18,747 bases of DNA from NCBI GenBank assembly GCA_900549135.1, contig URNI01000032.1, positions 1 through 18,747 of the forward strand. The letters run 5' to 3'. Below are positions 1 to 6,815 of this stretch, piece by piece. Source of the DNA: an uncultured Collinsella sp. GTDB taxonomy: Bacteria; Actinomycetota; Coriobacteriia; Coriobacteriales; Coriobacteriaceae. Each line of letters begins with the position of its first letter. Positions within the stretch are counted from its first letter, which is position 1. The notes beneath the pieces are model-generated. The model was not told the DNA's origin. It did not search any database and saw only the letters and a list, made by a program, of their open reading frames with translations. The position numbers were made by a program, and so were the translations under genes.

Positions 1-1
1 T

Positions 2-91
2 AGGGGGCTGGGTAACGTTAAACCATCCGCGCAAAACCCTGCAACCAAGGTGGGCGAGATATTCGATGTGATTGGGCCGTATCTGGTTTGA
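2..91 (+). CDS. Possible 3' end of a gene cut by the window edge
   Basis: A frame that is open from the first bases ends at TGA 89-91 and encodes about 29 residues, closing with VGEIFDVIGPYLV. The composition (alternating hydrophobic and charged residues) resembles a real protein C-terminus, but there is no start codon in view and the family is not recognised. It may equally be a chance open frame. The stretch from 92 to 221 shows no convincing gene; a 23-codon ATG frame at 130-201 lacks a clear ribosome site. Confidence 0.2.
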   Translation, partial: RGLGNVKPSAQNPATKVGEIFDVIGPYLV

Positions 92-221
92 CGGTCAAGT
101 TCGATCGGGCTTGATAGGACTGGAGATTCATGAAAGATGTTGTTTCGGGCTGCCTGCCGTCTTTAACTGGATTGACCTTTTGGGACCCGATAGGATACTA
201 GGCCGAATCTAGCGGTATTGA

Positions 222-852
222 CGCAGTCAACCTACGGGCTCGCACGTTGCTGCTGCTAGCAGCGGATCGGGTGAGGACTGCTGCTTCTTTAGCCTGTACG
301 CCTCCGATGGCCAGTTTGCCGTGGACGCCTCCTGGATGGACGCGACTGGCGCCATAGCCGATGCTGCCTGCGAGAGTGGCTCACTTACGTCAGCGCAGCT
401 TGTGACGCCGATGGGCTGGGCCTTTGGTACCGCCTGTGTTATGGATGCCAGCGGGGCCGTAGCTCAGCATGTGGTAATTGAACCCACAGGCGCCCAGCCG
501 CCGGCGGGGAAGACCCAGCCCGATACCGATGAGCCCACCGGTGGCAATTCCGCGGGGGATACAAAGCCCGGTAGCGAAGAAAAGCCCGGTGATGAGACCA
601 AGTCCAGCGAAAACCCGCCCTCACGCCTGATTCGTCGCCCAAGTCGGACGCCAAGCCTGCGCCCGCGTCCTCCAAGACGCCTGCGACCAAGACTGCCAAG
701 AAGACCTAGCCCGCAACAACGCAAACCGCCGCGCTCCCTAAGACCGGCCACGGTGACTGGGTGGTTGCGTGCCTTGCCTTCGTCTTCTAGGTATGTTGTT
801 GGTCACCATAAAAGTTCGGGCACTTCGCTGGGGGCTTTATTTGACAATGTAG
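222..852 (+). pseudogene. Decayed LPXTG cell-wall-anchored surface protein (C-terminal part)
   Basis: Three frames join into one plausible protein tail. The first part (222 to about 613) reads as a small-residue-rich extracellular segment followed by a Pro/Thr/Gly/Glu-rich linker (PPAGKTQPDTDEPTGG). Near 610-613 the reading must shift, as if one A was lost from an A run, to continue as a Pro/Ser/Lys/Ala-rich wall-spanning linker (PDSSPKSDAKPAPASS). That frame hits TAG at 707-709 and then continues to LPKTG at 734-748 followed by HGDWVVACLAFVF. A second shift near 787-789 restores a hydrophobic run and basic tail (GMLLVTIKVRALR), ending at TAG 850-852. LPXTG, hydrophobic span and positive tail in order are the hallmark of a sortase substrate, so this is a remnant of one. 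The frame is closed upstream by TGA at 219-221, so the N-terminal part is missing or in yet another frame. No adhesin domain is recognisable. Confidence 0.65.
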
Positions 853-930
853 TTTCTGCCGTTTCTTTCTCACATTTCTCTGAGTCAATAATGCAGATTG
901 CTTGAACACGGCTTGGGGCTTGCCATATAT

Positions 931-958
931 TTGAATTTGACTAAACTTAACTTATAAG
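931..958 (+). promoter_or_regulatory. Probable promoter of the toxin-antitoxin-chaperone operon
   Basis: A -35 like TTGAAT (931-936) is followed, after a 16-base spacer, by a -10 like TATAAG (953-958). A start of transcription near 965 would give a leader of about 35 bases before the TTG start of the toxin. The -10 lies inside the palindrome at 947-962, the usual arrangement for an autoregulated toxin-antitoxin operon. Confidence 0.5.
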
Positions 959-962
959 TTAA
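947..962. promoter_or_regulatory. Perfect 16-bp palindrome, probable antitoxin operator
   Basis: TTAACTTATAAGTTAA is identical to its reverse complement over all 16 bases. It is centred on the predicted -10 box of the operon that encodes an XRE-type DNA-binding antitoxin. HigA-type antitoxins repress their own promoters through such palindromes; that this protein binds here is inference. Confidence 0.55.
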
Positions 963-999
963 CCATATTTGGTTTCTTCTGAAGCAGAGGGGGTGGCCT

Positions 1000-1407
1000 T
1001 TGGCTAGTGACTATGAGCTTGTCGAATATGCTGATCCCGAGGGACGACCTTTTTGGGAATTAACCACCTCCCCTGAGAACTCACAGTTTCAGAAGATGAT
1101 GTCTGATCCTAAAACGAAGTTTACCGCCCGTAAAATGATCAATCAGATTTCAAAAATCTATGATTACGGGCTAAAGGATGTCACTGGAACGTCAAAGCTT
1201 CGATGTATCGAGCCTAAGATTGGGCTATACGAACTCAAGGGTTTTGATGGGGTTAATCGAGAAATGGTCTACGCGATTTGCCAAGGCGTGGACAAGATTG
1301 TTTTGCTTTTTTGGTTTAAGGGCCATCAAGGCTCGGGAAATATTTCCAAAGAAATTAAACGCGCAAAAAAGTTGGCCCCGATAGCAAAGCGGCTTTTGGA
1401 GTCATAG
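1000..1407 (+). CDS. higB: HigB/RelE-family toxin of a type II toxin-antitoxin system
   Basis: This 135-residue basic protein resembles the Gp49/HigB branch of the RelE/ParE fold, whose members are usually ribosome-dependent mRNA endonucleases. The core shows alternating strands (KLRCIEPKIGLYELKGF, MVYAICQGVDKIVLLFWF) and ends in a Lys/Arg-rich helix (KEIKRAKKLAPIAKRLLES), the usual place of HigB C-terminal basic residues. The start is TTG at 1000, with AGAGGGGG at 985-992 about 7 bases upstream; no other in-frame start has such a site. It comes first in the operon (toxin before antitoxin), as in HigBA systems, and 39 bases separate it from the antitoxin. The A+T-rich codons differ from the housekeeping genes downstream and suggest horizontal acquisition. 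Exact RNA target unknown. Confidence 0.75.
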   Translation: MASDYELVEYADPEGRPFWELTTSPENSQFQKMMSDPKTKFTARKMINQISKIYDYGLKDVTGTSKLRCIEPKIGLYELKGFDGVNREMVYAICQGVDKIVLLFWFKGHQGSGNISKEIKRAKKLAPIAKRLLES

Positions 1408-1446
1408 CGTCGGCTTTTTTGCCCGCTTACGAAACGGAGACTTGTA

Positions 1447-1839
1447 ATGGTTAAGGTCGATTTATCAGACTTTTACGCGGAAACGGAAACGAGCGAAACC
1501 CGTGCCTATGAGCACGCACTAGATATTGAGTTTATTGTTCATCGCGAGATGCAGCGCTCGGGCTTGAGTAAAAGCGAGCTGGCAAAGCGTATGGGCGTGA
1601 GTCTTCAGTCGCTTTCGAAATTGTTGAATTCTCAGCCCAACATGACGCTGAAAACAATCGCAAAGTTTGAGCTTGCGCTGGGTGTCAAAATTATTCCACA
1701 GGTCATTTCCAGTTATTCGAATGAGGCGCCGTTTTCTTCGTCTAATAACTCTGTCCGAGAACAATGGTCTTCATTTAACAGCGACTGCTCTGCGAAACGA
1801 TTGGACTTTGAGATGATTCCGGGAGGTTTGGCTGCATGA
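1447..1839 (+). CDS. higA: XRE-type antitoxin with C-terminal extension (HigA-like)
   Basis: A 130-residue protein with a helix-turn-helix at about residues 38-79 (GLSKSELAKRMGVSLQSLSK, then NMTLKTIAKFELALG), typical of HigA antitoxins, which neutralise the toxin and repress the operon. After the DNA-binding domain comes an extension of about 45 residues (85-130) rich in Ser and Asn, with aromatic and hydrophobic residues (REQWSSF, LDFEMIP). In TAC systems such a tail is the chaperone-addiction (ChAD) segment, which makes the antitoxin dependent on its SecB-like chaperone; the next gene supports that reading here. ATG 1447 is preceded by GGAG at 1436-1439. The stop overlaps the chaperone start by four bases (ATGA). 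Confidence 0.78.
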   Translation: MVKVDLSDFYAETETSETRAYEHALDIEFIVHREMQRSGLSKSELAKRMGVSLQSLSKLLNSQPNMTLKTIAKFELALGVKIIPQVISSYSNEAPFSSSNNSVREQWSSFNSDCSAKRLDFEMIPGGLAA

Positions 1840-2285
1840 GTAAGGATTTCATTGCGCCTATTCAGGTTGTTCATTTGTTTGTTGTCGACTCAACTTTTCA
1901 TATTGAGAATGAGCCCTCCCAGAATATGGATTTAAAAGTTGACGTTAGTTATCAGGACGTCCATCTATTGAGGAACAAGGCGGGCGAGCGTGCAGACTTA
2001 AAGCTGTATGTGTGTGGCAGTCTGATTGATAGAGACGATGCAAAGGAAAAAATGCGCGCTGATGTGTCGGTCGCTATTTCGGTGTCTACAAAATTGCCGT
2101 TCGACATTTCAGACGATGAAGCGCGCCGTTATCTTCTCTCTAATGCGATTTCCATGGCGTATGGTCACGCTAAGAGCTATCTGATGGTCGTTACTGGACT
2201 TTCGCCCATGGGGGCTTTGACGCTGCCGGCAATTCTTCCTTCGGAATTGGCAGCGGACAGCGATGCGTCTTTCCAAAGTGAGTAA
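1836..2285 (+). CDS. SecB-like chaperone of a toxin-antitoxin-chaperone module
   Basis: A 149-residue protein with a SecB-like layout: an N-terminal strand-rich half (IQVVHLFVVDSTFHIE, LKVDVSYQDVHLL, LKLYVCGSL, ADVSVAISV) and a C-terminal half resembling the SecB helix and Pro-rich loop (LLSNAISMAYGHAKSYLMVV, TGLSPMGALTLPAILPSEL). The Leu-Pro loop after a long helix is shared with Mycobacterium tuberculosis Rv1957, the chaperone of the HigBA TAC system. Its role would be to bind the antitoxin tail, protect it from aggregation and proteolysis and so keep the toxin silent. ATGA overlap with the antitoxin implies translational coupling. Coriobacteria are not expected to use SecB for general export, so a dedicated TAC role is the simplest reading. 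The assignment rests on pattern and context, not on alignment. Confidence 0.72.
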   Translation: MSKDFIAPIQVVHLFVVDSTFHIENEPSQNMDLKVDVSYQDVHLLRNKAGERADLKLYVCGSLIDRDDAKEKMRADVSVAISVSTKLPFDISDDEARRYLLSNAISMAYGHAKSYLMVVTGLSPMGALTLPAILPSELAADSDASFQSE

Positions 2286-2337
2286 GCTGTTCTCGATTTG
2301 GATTTTGCATGCCACCGCTTGCAAATGTAACGGGGTG

Positions 2338-2363
2338 CCGAATCGGTAGTTTGACTGATTCGG
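2338..2363 (+). terminator. Hairpin downstream of the TAC operon, weak terminator candidate
   Basis: CCGAATCGG (2338-2346) can pair with CTGATTCGG (2355-2363) as a 9-bp RNA stem with one G-U pair and an 8-base loop. Only a short, interrupted T-rich stretch follows (AACTTATATTT), so termination may be weak. The rest of the gap up to the repressor (2286-2506) shows no gene; TATCAT at 2470-2475 could be a -10 for the repressor, but no well-spaced -35 was found. Confidence 0.4.
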
Positions 2364-2506
2364 AACTTATATTTCGACGTTTCTAGCTGAAGCCCTGCGA
2401 TGCCCGTGCTAAGACAGCTAAATTGACCGTGACGTCCTGTCTTGCGACACGCATGTAGCTTCACACGGGTATCATGGTGAAAGCGATTTCAACGACGGGG
2501 GTGCTC

Positions 2507-3487
2507 GTGGTAAAGATGAAAGATGTGGCCGAGCTGGCCGGCGTTTCGAGCGCCGCCGTCTCGCGCTACCTCAACGGTGGATATATCTCGGCGGACAAGG
2601 CCGAGCGCATTAAGCAGGCAATCGAGCTGACCGGATACGTGCGATCCAGCCAGGCTCGCGCGCTGCGCACCGGTTCCACCAAGCTCATCGGCGTCATCGT
2701 ACCTAAGATCAACTCGGAATCCGTGAGCCGCATTACCGCCGGCATTGGTCAGGTGCTCGGTCGCCGTGGCTACCAGATGCTGCTTGCCAACGCCGACAAC
2801 GCGGCCGATCGTGAGCTCGAATACCTCGATTTATTCCAAAACCACCCGGTTGACGGCATTGTTCTGGTGGCAACTATGATCACCGACGAGCACCGTCGCG
2901 CGATTGAGTCGTGCCGTGTGCCCATTGTGTTGATCGGCCAACATGTCGAGGGCGCGGCGTGCGTCTATCACGACGATTACGAGGCTGCCTTTGAGCTCGG
3001 CCGTGCGCTTGCGGGTCGGGTGGATGGCAAGATCGCCTACATCGGAGTTACCGAAGAGGACCGCGCGGCCGGTTATGACCGCCGTCGCGGTTTTGAGGCC
3101 GGCTTGCGCGCCGCGGGTAACCCGCTCGATGCCGCCTTGATTCGCCTGGGCTCGTTTACGCTCGACTCGGGCTATGGTGCGGCGCGTGAGCTGCTTTCCG
3201 TCGCTCCCGATGTTTCGTTTATCGCCTGCGCGACCGACACCATGGCGGCGGGCGCGCTGCGTGCCATCGATGAGGTTCGCGGCATGGGCGAGGGCATACA
3301 CCGCGTGAGCGGTTTTGGCGACAACGCGTTTTTGCGCGCGCTGACGGGCGGCATTCCCACCGTGCATTATGGCTACCTGACCAGTGGCGTCGAGGCGACC
3401 AATATGTTGCTCAACGCGCTCGATGGCGAGGAGGGGGAGAGTGGTCTCAAGACGCTCAAGCTCGGCCATCAGCTTATGAATGTCTAG
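2507..3487 (+). CDS. scrR: LacI-family transcriptional repressor, probable sucrose regulator
   Basis: Typical LacI architecture: N-terminal helix-turn-helix (MKDVAELAGVSSAAVSRYLN, residues 4-23), hinge helix (SSQARALRTGSTKLIGVIVP), then a periplasmic-binding-protein-like effector domain with characteristic segments (LLANADNAADRELEYLDLF, VDGIVLVA, ATDTMAAGALRAI, VSGFGDNAF). The length of about 326 residues is normal for the family. GTG 2507 is preferred because GGGGG (2497-2501) sits 5 bases upstream; ATG 2474 has no clear ribosome site and coincides with a possible -10 box, and ATG 2516 is a further alternative. Two LacI-consensus operators lie between this gene and the sucrose PTS gene, so it should repress scrA-scrB until sucrose or a phosphorylated derivative is present. 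Sucrose specificity is inferred from the neighbours. Confidence 0.88.
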   Translation: MVKMKDVAELAGVSSAAVSRYLNGGYISADKAERIKQAIELTGYVRSSQARALRTGSTKLIGVIVPKINSESVSRITAGIGQVLGRRGYQMLLANADNAADRELEYLDLFQNHPVDGIVLVATMITDEHRRAIESCRVPIVLIGQHVEGAACVYHDDYEAAFELGRALAGRVDGKIAYIGVTEEDRAAGYDRRRGFEAGLRAAGNPLDAALIRLGSFTLDSGYGAARELLSVAPDVSFIACATDTMAAGALRAIDEVRGMGEGIHRVSGFGDNAFLRALTGGIPTVHYGYLTSGVEATNMLLNALDGEEGESGLKTLKLGHQLMNV

Positions 3488-3575
3488 GCCTTGGGCACGT
3501 CTGCCTGCCTCTGAGACCCCTGTTTTTGCTTCAAAACTACCTTTCGCCGGCTTTTTCCTACCGTTCACCCTACTA

Positions 3576-3590
3576 TGAAAACGATTACAG
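3576..3590 (+). promoter_or_regulatory. LacI-type operator, copy 1
   Basis: TGAAAACGATTACAG. The first 14 bases fit the general LacI-family operator pattern TG-N2-A-N-CG-N-T-N2-CA with a central CG. It lies 82 bases upstream of the scrA start and recurs exactly 26 bases downstream. A possible -10 (TACTAT, 3571-3576) touches its left edge, so bound repressor would block transcription; the -35 is not clear. Confidence 0.65.
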
Positions 3591-3601
3591 ACATATGAAA
3601 C

Positions 3602-3616
3602 TGAAAACGATTACAG
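3602..3616 (+). promoter_or_regulatory. LacI-type operator, copy 2
   Basis: An identical 15-base copy of the operator at 3576-3590, offset by 26 bases (about two and a half helical turns). Two sites in tandem suggest binding by two repressor dimers, or by a tetramer, upstream of scrA. Confidence 0.65.
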
Positions 3617-3671
3617 TGTAAGTGTCAAAGATGGCCGGGTGCTGATGCGCCCGTTGGAGGAAAGGGAAGTC

Positions 3672-5071
3672 ATGGACTACCGCAAATCAGCCCAAGAGGT
3701 GCTCGACAACATCGGTGGCGCCGACAACGTCGTCTCTGCCGCGCATTGCGCCACGCGTTTGCGCCTGGTGATTGCCGATAACGCCAAGGTTGACAAGGAG
3801 GCTCTCGAGAATATCGACGGCGCTAAGGGCGTCTTTGAGGCCCAGGGCCAGCTGCAGATTATTTTTGGCACCGGCACCGTCACAAGGTCTACGAGGAGTT
3901 CATCGCGCTCAGTGGCGTCGAGGCTGCCACCAAGGCCGAGGTCAAGGAGGCCGCGGCGCAGCAGCAGAACATCTTTATGCGTGCCATTAAGGTGCTCGGT
4001 GACGTCTTTGTCCCCATCATCCCCGCCATCGTGGCTTCGGGCCTGCTGCTGGGCATTATGAGCGCCCTCAACTTTATGGCCTCCAACGGCTTTATCGCGC
4101 TCGACACCAATAACTTTATTTATATGATCGCCGACCTGGTCTCGGGCACGTCCTTTGGCATTCTGCAGATCCTAATCGGTTACTCCGCGGCTAAGGCCTT
4201 TGGCGCCAACCCGTACCCGGGTGCCGTCGTCGGCGGTGCGTTCATCAACTCCTCGCTGCAGAGCGCCTACACGGTTGCCTCCGAGGGCGTGCAGACCATG
4301 GTTACCGTCATCCCCGGCGTGTACAGCTTTGAGTGGGTCGGCTATCAGGGCCATGTGATCCCCATCGTCATCGCCTGCGCAATTCTGGCCTTCCTCGAGA
4401 AGCGCCTGCACAAGATCGTTCCTGAGATGTTCGACCTCTTTGTGACCCCGCTCGTCTCGGTGTTCGTGACCGTGCTCGTGACGCTCGTTGCCGTCGGCCC
4501 CATCTTTGTCTGGGCCGAGAACGCCATCCTCGGTCTGATCCAGGCCCTGCTGACCCTGCCCTTCGGCATCGGTTCCTTTATCGTCGGCCTCTTCTATGCC
4601 CCCACGGTCGTTACCGGTATCCACCAGATGTACACCGCCATCGACCTGGGCCAGCTTGCTCAGTACGGCGTGACCTACTGGCTGCCCATCGCCAGCGCCG
4701 CCAACATCGCTCAGGGTGGCGCCGCGCTCGCCGTTGCCTTTAAGACCCGCGATGCCAAGATCAAGGGCCTGGCACTTCCTTCGGCTCTCTCCGCCTTCAT
4801 GGGCATTACCGAGTCTGCCATCTTCGGCGTGAACCTTCGCTTCTTTAAGCCCTTCATCGCCGGCTGCATCGGCGGCGGTTGCGGTGCCCTGGTCTGCGCG
4901 CTTACTTCGCTGGCCGCCTCCGGCACGGGCGTTACCGGCATCTTCGGTATCCTGCTGTGCCTGGCCCAGCCCGTGCAGTACGCGATCATGTTTGCGGTCG
5001 CCGCGCTGGTTTCCTTTGGCGTTTCGTTTGTCCTGTACAAGGACGAGCCCAAGGCTTCCGAGCAGGCCTAA
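3672..5071 (+). pseudogene. scrA: Sucrose-type PTS transporter EIIBC, interrupted by a -1 frame shift
   Basis: EIIBC imports sucrose across the membrane and phosphorylates it to sucrose-6-phosphate. The first 70 codons from ATG 3672 encode a typical EIIB domain with its phospho-cysteine C26 in SAAHCATRLRL. The reading frame then breaks near 3881-3883: GTC ACA AGG where GTC AAC AAG GTC TAC is expected, that is, one A appears to be missing. From there the next frame continues with VYEEFIALSGVEAA and a full EIIC domain with about ten hydrophobic segments and the motif GITESAIFGVNLR, ending at TAA 5071. Joined, the protein is about 466 residues, normal for an EIIBC without a fused EIIA. As read, translation from 3672 ends at 4061 in nonsense sequence, and the EIIC part has only ATG 3977 without a good ribosome site. 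GGAGG at 3656-3660 and AAGGGAAG close to 3672 support the chosen start. A real mutation or a base-calling error are both possible. Confidence 0.82.
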
Positions 5072-5092
5072 GAGCTTTTGATTGAGGGGGTG

Positions 5093-5115
5093 CCCGCGGG
5101 TTGTATGCTCGCGGG
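5093..5115 (+). terminator. Hairpin between scrA and scrB
   Basis: CCCGCGGG (5093-5100) pairs with CTCGCGGG (5108-5115) with one G-U pair and a 7-base loop. Only three Ts follow closely (GCGTTTCCC), so this is a poor terminator. It may reduce read-through into scrB or protect the 3' end of the scrA part of the message. Confidence 0.35.
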
Positions 5116-5178
5116 CGTTTCCCGTATCTGGTGCCGATCTCTGGCGCCTTGTAACTTTCGATCCGTTAGGACTTTGAT

Positions 5179-6720
5179 ATGTCTAATGCACTTGGTCGCG
5201 ATCTTGAAAAGCTGGTTGCCGCTGTTGACGCCGCCGCCACTGAGTGCGGTCATGGCGCGTATGGCCAGCGCTTCCATATTATGCCGCCGGCGGGTTGGCT
5301 CAACGACCCCAACGGTCTTTGCCAAGCGGGCGGCGTGTTTCACGCGTACTTCCAGTATGCCCCGTTTGATGTGAACGGCGGCGTAAAGATGTGGGGCCAT
5401 GCCACAAGCCGCGATCTTATGACGTGGGACTACGTTGGCGCCCCGCTGCTGCCCGACGAGCCGTTCGATTGCCATGGCGTGTATTCGGGCTCCGCGCTTG
5501 CCGAGGACGGCCGCATTCGCGTACTGTACACAGGCAACGTTAAACTCTCCGATGCAGACGGGACGTACGACTACGTCAATACCGGTCGACGAGCTGATAC
5601 TGTTTATGTCGAGAGCCTCGATGGCCTTGCCGGGCGGAAGTTCAGCCAAAAGCGCGTGGTGCTGGCGTCCGAAGATTATCCCGAGGATTTGACCTGCCAT
5701 GTGCGCGATCCCAAGGTGTGGCGCGATGAGAATGGGCGTTACCACATGGTGCTGGGCGCGCGTCGTCGCGTGGATGGGCCGCATGTCGAGAGCCGGTTTT
5801 GTGTGATGCACGGCGAGGGTGCCGGGCGCGATGTGGGCGAGATCCTGGTGTATGGCTCGGCCGATATGCTGAGTTGGGAGCTCGAGAGCCGCGTGTCTAC
5901 GCCCGAGCGTTTTGGCTTTATGTGGGAGTGCCCGGGGTATCTGGAACTCGAGGCTGATTGCGGCGTATCGGCGAAGTACCTGTCCTTCTCGCCCCAGGGG
6001 CTCGAGGGCGGTCGTTGGGACCGCGGCAACGTTTACGCTGCTGGCTACATGCCTGTAACGGGCGACTTTACCGGTGGTGACGGTGCCTATGAGCTGGGCG
6101 AGTTCCGCCTGTGGGACGCCGGTTTTGACTTCTATGCTCCGCAGGAGTTTACGTCCGAGGACGGTCGCCACATTCTGATCGGCTGGATGGGCATGCCCGA
6201 TGAGCCTACTTATGGCAACGCACCCACCGTGGCGTGTGGCTGGCAGCACTGCATGACGGTGCCGCGCGAGCTTACGGCCGGTGCCGACGGTGCGGTGCTG
6301 CAGCAGCCGGCGCGCGAGATTGAGCACCATTATGCCTCGATGCGTGTGGGGGAGGGCTCGTTGGAGGTTGCCGGCGATACCTGCTTTGACGTTGTTGTCG
6401 ACGGTGTCGACAACGCGTTTACCGTGACCGTTGATGGCGAGCTGAAGCTGGCGTTTGTGCCCGCCGAGGACGAACTGCCCGCGCGCTTTGAGATGCGATT
6501 TACCGATGAGGGTCGCGCTTCTGCCGGCTGCGGTCGTACCGTGCGTTGGGAGCCCGTCGACGAGGTTCGTAACGTGCGCATTGTTGGCGATGCCTCGTCG
6601 GTCGAGGTGTTTGTGAACGATGGCGCGCTCGTGTTCTCGACGCGCATCTATCCCGAGACCTATGGCGTGACCGTTGACGCTCCGTGTGCGAGCGTGACCT
6701 ACCACGTGCTCAAGATCTAG
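5179..6720 (+). CDS. scrB: Sucrose-6-phosphate hydrolase (GH32 beta-fructofuranosidase)
   Basis: A cytoplasmic enzyme that splits sucrose-6-phosphate, the PTS product, into glucose-6-phosphate and fructose. All three GH32 signatures are present in the five-bladed propeller: WLNDPNG (residues 40-46, nucleophile D43), RDP (176-178, transition-state stabiliser D177) and WECPGYLEL (249-257, acid/base E250). The C-terminal beta-sandwich (about 390-513) contains the usual VEVFVNDGALVFSTRIYP segment. There is no signal peptide, consistent with an intracellular phosphate-sugar hydrolase. The 513-residue length is within the family range. ATG 5179 is preceded by AGGA at 5168-5171. It follows the PTS gene by 107 bases and ends 38 bases before a strong terminator, closing the sucrose operon. 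Confidence 0.95.
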   Translation: MSNALGRDLEKLVAAVDAAATECGHGAYGQRFHIMPPAGWLNDPNGLCQAGGVFHAYFQYAPFDVNGGVKMWGHATSRDLMTWDYVGAPLLPDEPFDCHGVYSGSALAEDGRIRVLYTGNVKLSDADGTYDYVNTGRRADTVYVESLDGLAGRKFSQKRVVLASEDYPEDLTCHVRDPKVWRDENGRYHMVLGARRRVDGPHVESRFCVMHGEGAGRDVGEILVYGSADMLSWELESRVSTPERFGFMWECPGYLELEADCGVSAKYLSFSPQGLEGGRWDRGNVYAAGYMPVTGDFTGGDGAYELGEFRLWDAGFDFYAPQEFTSEDGRHILIGWMGMPDEPTYGNAPTVACGWQHCMTVPRELTAGADGAVLQQPAREIEHHYASMRVGEGSLEVAGDTCFDVVVDGVDNAFTVTVDGELKLAFVPAEDELPARFEMRFTDEGRASAGCGRTVRWEPVDEVRNVRIVGDASSVEVFVNDGALVFSTRIYPETYGVTVDAPCASVTYHVLKI

Positions 6721-6758
6721 GCGATTCATCGCATATCGGCGCTATACTGCAGCCGTTG

Positions 6759-6799
6759 CCCACGATGCGGGGAACACCCGCATCGTGGGTTTTTGTTTT
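6759..6799 (+). terminator. Strong intrinsic terminator after scrB
   Basis: A perfect 13-bp stem (CCCACGATGCGGG 6759-6771 with CCCGCATCGTGGG 6777-6789), a 5-base loop, then TTTTTGTTTT. It ends the sucrose operon. A lone -10-like TATACT (6743-6748) lies just upstream without a convincing -35. Confidence 0.93.
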
Positions 6800-6815
6800 G
6801 AAGGGACGGTGCCGT

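Noticed and set aside
321..905. Intact coding gene in the first kilobase
   Set aside because: Its second half is Arg/Pro-rich out-of-frame sequence. The real LPXTG tail lies in other frames, so it is treated as a pseudogene.
3872..3895. Programmed ribosomal frameshift in scrA
   Set aside because: No slippery heptamer or following structure is present at the break, and homologous EIIBC genes are read in a single frame, so a deletion or an error is more likely.
5068..6729. Long minus-strand open frame opposite scrB
   Set aside because: Composition is His/Arg/Ala-rich without domain; scrB has all GH32 motifs in the sense frame.
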